The position numbers were made by a program, and so were the translations under genes. Shown here piece by piece: positions 14,790 through 17,483 of a stretch of 17,483 bases of DNA (its first letter is position 1; every line of letters starts with the position of its first letter). The notes under the pieces are model-generated. The model saw nothing but the letters and a program-made list of their open reading frames with translations. It did no database searches and was not told the origin of the DNA. Source of the DNA: Thalassolituus sp034111725. GTDB taxonomy: Bacteria; Pseudomonadota; Gammaproteobacteria; Pseudomonadales; Oceanobacteraceae. The stretch covers positions 1-17,483 of the forward strand of contig NZ_JAWUWR010000024.1 of assembly GCF_034111725.1 (NCBI RefSeq), in the 5' to 3' direction.

Positions 14790-17483
14790 ATGGCCAGATT
14801 TTTTATTGACCGACCCATTTTTGCTTGGGTAATTTCCATCGTGATTATGTTGGCGGGTGCTTCTGCGGTGATGGAACTGCCAGTACAGCAATATCCAACC
14901 ATTGCTCCTCCAGCCGTAAGTGTCAGTGCTTCTTATCCTGGTGCGTCTGCACAAACCTTAGAACAAAGCGTTACTCAGGTAATTGAACAAAATATGACGG
15001 GGCTTGATAACCTCTTATATATGTCGTCGAAAAGCAGCAGTGCCGGCACTGCGACGGTAACGCTAACCTTCTCTCCCGGCACCGATGCTGATATAGCTCA
15101 GGTTCAAGTACAAAACAAACTGTCGTTGGCGGAAGCGCTATTACCGGCAGAAGTTAAGCAACAAGGTCTCAGTGTAACTAAAGCTTCGACTTCATTTTTA
15201 ATGGTCATCGGTTTAGTTTCTAAGTCGGGAGAAATGACACGGGTCGACCTGGCTGACTACATCAATAGCTATATAAAAGACCCCTTGTCGCGTACTAACG
15301 GTGTCGGCGATATTCGTGTATTTGGTTCACAATACGCCATGCGTATTTGGCTAAAACCAGAGAAATTAACCGGTTATGGCCTTACTCCAATTGATGTTAA
15401 AAATGCTATCGGCACGCAAAACAACCAATTTGCCTCGGGTCAACTCGGTGGCCTACCGGCAGCCTCGAACCAGCAGTTGAATGCAACCATTATTGCGCAA
15501 ACACGTCTAGAAGCTGCTGATCAATTTGAAAATATCTTATTAAAAGTAAATGCCGATGGCTCGCAAGTCCGACTGAAAGATGTGGCCAACATTGAACTCG
15601 GTGCGGAAAACTATTCCGTTATGGGCTTTTATAACGGCAATCCTGCAGCAGGGGTTGCGATTCAACTCGCCAGTGGCGCAAACGCTCTTGGAACCGCAAA
15701 AGCAGTGCGAGAACGTATCAGCCAATTATCTGCTTTTTTCCCTGACGATATTGACGTCGTATATCCCTACGACACGACACCATTCGTTGAGATTTCTATT
15801 AAAGAAGTGGTCAATACGCTAATTGAAGCGGTGATCTTAGTATTCTTGGTGATTTTCTTATTTTTAGGTAACTTCCGTGCGACCTTGATTCCAACCATTG
15901 CCGTACCGGTTGTCTTATTAGGTACCTTCGGAGTAATGGCTGTATTTGGCTACAGTATTAACACGCTTACAATGTTCGGCATGGTATTAGCTATCGGTCT
16001 ATTAATTGACGATGCCATCGTTGTCGTTGAGAACGTTGAGCGGGTGATGGAAGAAGAAGGTTTACCACCAAAAGAAGCTACGCGTAAATCGATGGATCAA
16101 ATAACCTCAGCTCTTATTGGTATTGCGCTGGTGCTATCCGCCGTATTCGTCCCTATGGCACTCATGAGTGGCTCGACTGGTTCTATTTATCGTCAGTTCT
16201 CCCTCACCATCGTGTCGTCAATGGTACTTTCGGTGTTCGTAGCATTGACCCTGACTCCAGCATTATGTGCGGCCATATTAAAACCTGCTCACAAAGGTGA
16301 GTTAAGTGAGCAACGTGGGTTCTTTGGTTGGTTTAATCGCCTTTTCCATAAAGGTACGGGGGGCTATGTTCGCTCTGTAAATGGCACATTAAAGCGTCCA
16401 ATTCGTATGATCTTGGTCTACGGTGGCATGGTTGCGGTATTAATATTTCTTTATGCTCGCTTACCTGCGTCTTTCTTACCGACAGAAGACCAAGGGGTTA
16501 TCCTTAACCTAGTTCAACTACCTGAAGGCGCAACGATTGAGCGCACCAACGAAGTAATGATAAAAATGAAAGATCATTACCTTGCTGATCCTGCGGTTAA
16601 ATCAATCTTCACCGCCTCTGGTTTTAGCTTTGCAGGCCAAGGTCAGAATATGGGTCTAGGTTTCGTGATGCTTAAACACTGGGATGAGCGTCAGAGCCCT
16701 GGGTTATCCGCAGATGCGACGATTGGTCGTGCTTGGGGTGCATTAAGTCAAATAAAAGACGCCACAATTTATCCAATTAATCTACCTCCGATTCCGGCAC
16801 TAGGCACAGCATCAGGGTTCGATGTGATGTTGCAAGATCGTAACAATATCGGGCACGATAACTTATTATTGGCACGTAATATGTTGCTCGGGATGGCAGC
16901 ACAAGATGCACGACTTAACAGAGTTCGCCCCAACGGCATGAACGATGCTCCAATATTTAAAATTGACATCGACTACGAGCGAGTGAAATCGTTGGGCTTA
17001 GAAATCGCTGATGTGAACTCTACTTTAAGTACGGCTTGGGGTGGCTCATACGTCAATGACTTCCTAGATAATGGCCGTGTGAAAAAAGTATTTGTTCAGG
17101 GTGAAGCGTCTTCGCGCATGCTGCCGAGCGATCTAGATAAATGGTATGTACGCAACAAAGATGGCGAAATGGTGCCTTTCTCTGCCTTTATCTCAACTCA
17201 CTGGGAATACGGCTCACCGTTACTAGAGCGTTACAACGGTTTACCATCGATGAATATACAAGGCGAGGCGGCTCCTGGCTTGAGTACCGGTGATGCAATG
17301 GCTGCGATGGAAGAACTGGTTAAGAAATTGCCATCGGGGGTGAGTCTTGAATGGACGGGAATGTCGTTACAAGAACGTATGTCTGGTGCGCAAGCGCCGA
17401 TCCTCTACGCTATCTCGTTATTGGTTGTATTCCTTTGCTTAGCAGCCTTATATGAAAGCTGGTCAGTACCATTCGCGGTTATT
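14790..17483 (+). CDS. acrB: RND multidrug efflux permease, AcrB/MexB-like (3' partial)
   Basis: The 898 visible codons align almost gap-free with E. coli AcrB (1049 aa) from MARFFIDRPIFAWVISI to the TM7-TM8 region; about 150 residues lie beyond the right edge, including the TM10 lysine. The proton-relay D407 and D408 (LLIDDAIVVVENVERVM) keep AcrB numbering. Phenylalanines of the AcrB drug pocket are kept: F136, F178, and F607, F612, F614, F625 (AcrB 610, 615, 617, 628). The switch loop GFSFAGQGQN is close to AcrB's. It would export drugs, dyes, detergents or bile-like amphiphiles by proton antiport, with the adaptor encoded just upstream. AGGGGGA precedes the ATG by 9 bases. A TolC/OprM-like gene may follow outside the window or lie elsewhere. 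Confidence 0.96.
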   Translation, partial: MARFFIDRPIFAWVISIVIMLAGASAVMELPVQQYPTIAPPAVSVSASYPGASAQTLEQSVTQVIEQNMTGLDNLLYMSSKSSSAGTATVTLTFSPGTDADIAQVQVQNKLSLAEALLPAEVKQQGLSVTKASTSFLMVIGLVSKSGEMTRVDLADYINSYIKDPLSRTNGVGDIRVFGSQYAMRIWLKPEKLTGYGLTPIDVKNAIGTQNNQFASGQLGGLPAASNQQLNATIIAQTRLEAADQFENILLKVNADGSQVRLKDVANIELGAENYSVMGFYNGNPAAGVAIQLASGANALGTAKAVRERISQLSAFFPDDIDVVYPYDTTPFVEISIKEVVNTLIEAVILVFLVIFLFLGNFRATLIPTIAVPVVLLGTFGVMAVFGYSINTLTMFGMVLAIGLLIDDAIVVVENVERVMEEEGLPPKEATRKSMDQITSALIGIALVLSAVFVPMALMSGSTGSIYRQFSLTIVSSMVLSVFVALTLTPALCAAILKPAHKGELSEQRGFFGWFNRLFHKGTGGYVRSVNGTLKRPIRMILVYGGMVAVLIFLYARLPASFLPTEDQGVILNLVQLPEGATIERTNEVMIKMKDHYLADPAVKSIFTASGFSFAGQGQNMGLGFVMLKHWDERQSPGLSADATIGRAWGALSQIKDATIYPINLPPIPALGTASGFDVMLQDRNNIGHDNLLLARNMLLGMAAQDARLNRVRPNGMNDAPIFKIDIDYERVKSLGLEIADVNSTLSTAWGGSYVNDFLDNGRVKKVFVQGEASSRMLPSDLDKWYVRNKDGEMVPFSAFISTHWEYGSPLLERYNGLPSMNIQGEAAPGLSTGDAMAAMEELVKKLPSGVSLEWTGMSLQERMSGAQAPILYAISLLVVFLCLAALYESWSVPFAVI

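Noticed and set aside
1..17483. Mobile elements, CRISPR array, tRNA or rRNA genes
   Set aside because: I found no transposase or integrase, no regularly spaced repeats, and no cloverleaf or rRNA-like segments on either strand.

Overview
The window looks like ordinary chromosome from a marine-type gammaproteobacterium. An AcrA/AcrB-type RND pump, a pitrilysin-family protease and an adjacent TIGR03546/TIGR03545-like pair point that way. An AraC-regulated Baeyer-Villiger monooxygenase plus SDR cassette would suit an oil- or terpene-using Oceanospirillales-like bacterium, but the genus is inference. Base composition by eye is balanced to slightly AT-rich and even throughout. I see no rRNA, tRNA, CRISPR, insertion sequence or prophage gene.

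Layout. (1) 1-507: the C-terminal end of a degenerate EAL-domain protein, cut by the left edge. (2) 577-3707, plus strand: a two-gene unit with a small unknown protein and a 953-residue M16 (pitrilysin/insulinase-like) zinc protease. (3) 3727-7138: an AraC-family regulator divergent from a type I Baeyer-Villiger-like flavin monooxygenase and a short-chain dehydrogenase. The divergent spacer carries a 21-bp-spaced direct repeat that looks like the regulator's operator. (4) 9883 down to 7182, minus strand: an operon of a small inner-membrane protein (TIGR03546/DUF2062-like), a large membrane-anchored AsmA-like protein with coiled coils (TIGR03545-like) and a 104-residue orphan, ending in a clear intrinsic terminator. 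(5) 13248 down to 10097, minus strand: a membrane-anchored periplasmic binding protein of the AmiC/UrtA type, coupled by a TAATG overlap to a transmembrane sensor histidine kinase. No response regulator is present. (6) 13656 to the right edge, plus strand: a lipoprotein adaptor and an AcrB/MexB-type efflux permease, cut after 898 codons. Its outer-membrane partner and local repressor are not in the window.

How the genes work together. In block 3 the SDR could oxidise an alcohol to a ketone and the monooxygenase could insert oxygen to give an ester or lactone, under AraC control. In block 5 the binding protein probably presents a small ligand to the kinase. In block 6 the adaptor keeps the RLS motif for TolC-type channels and the pump keeps its proton-relay aspartates and drug-pocket phenylalanines, so it is probably a working multidrug exporter. 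Block 4 is the least understood. A conserved but uncharacterised membrane/periplasm pair, with an AsmA-like fold and long helical stretches, is the best candidate here for an undescribed envelope system.
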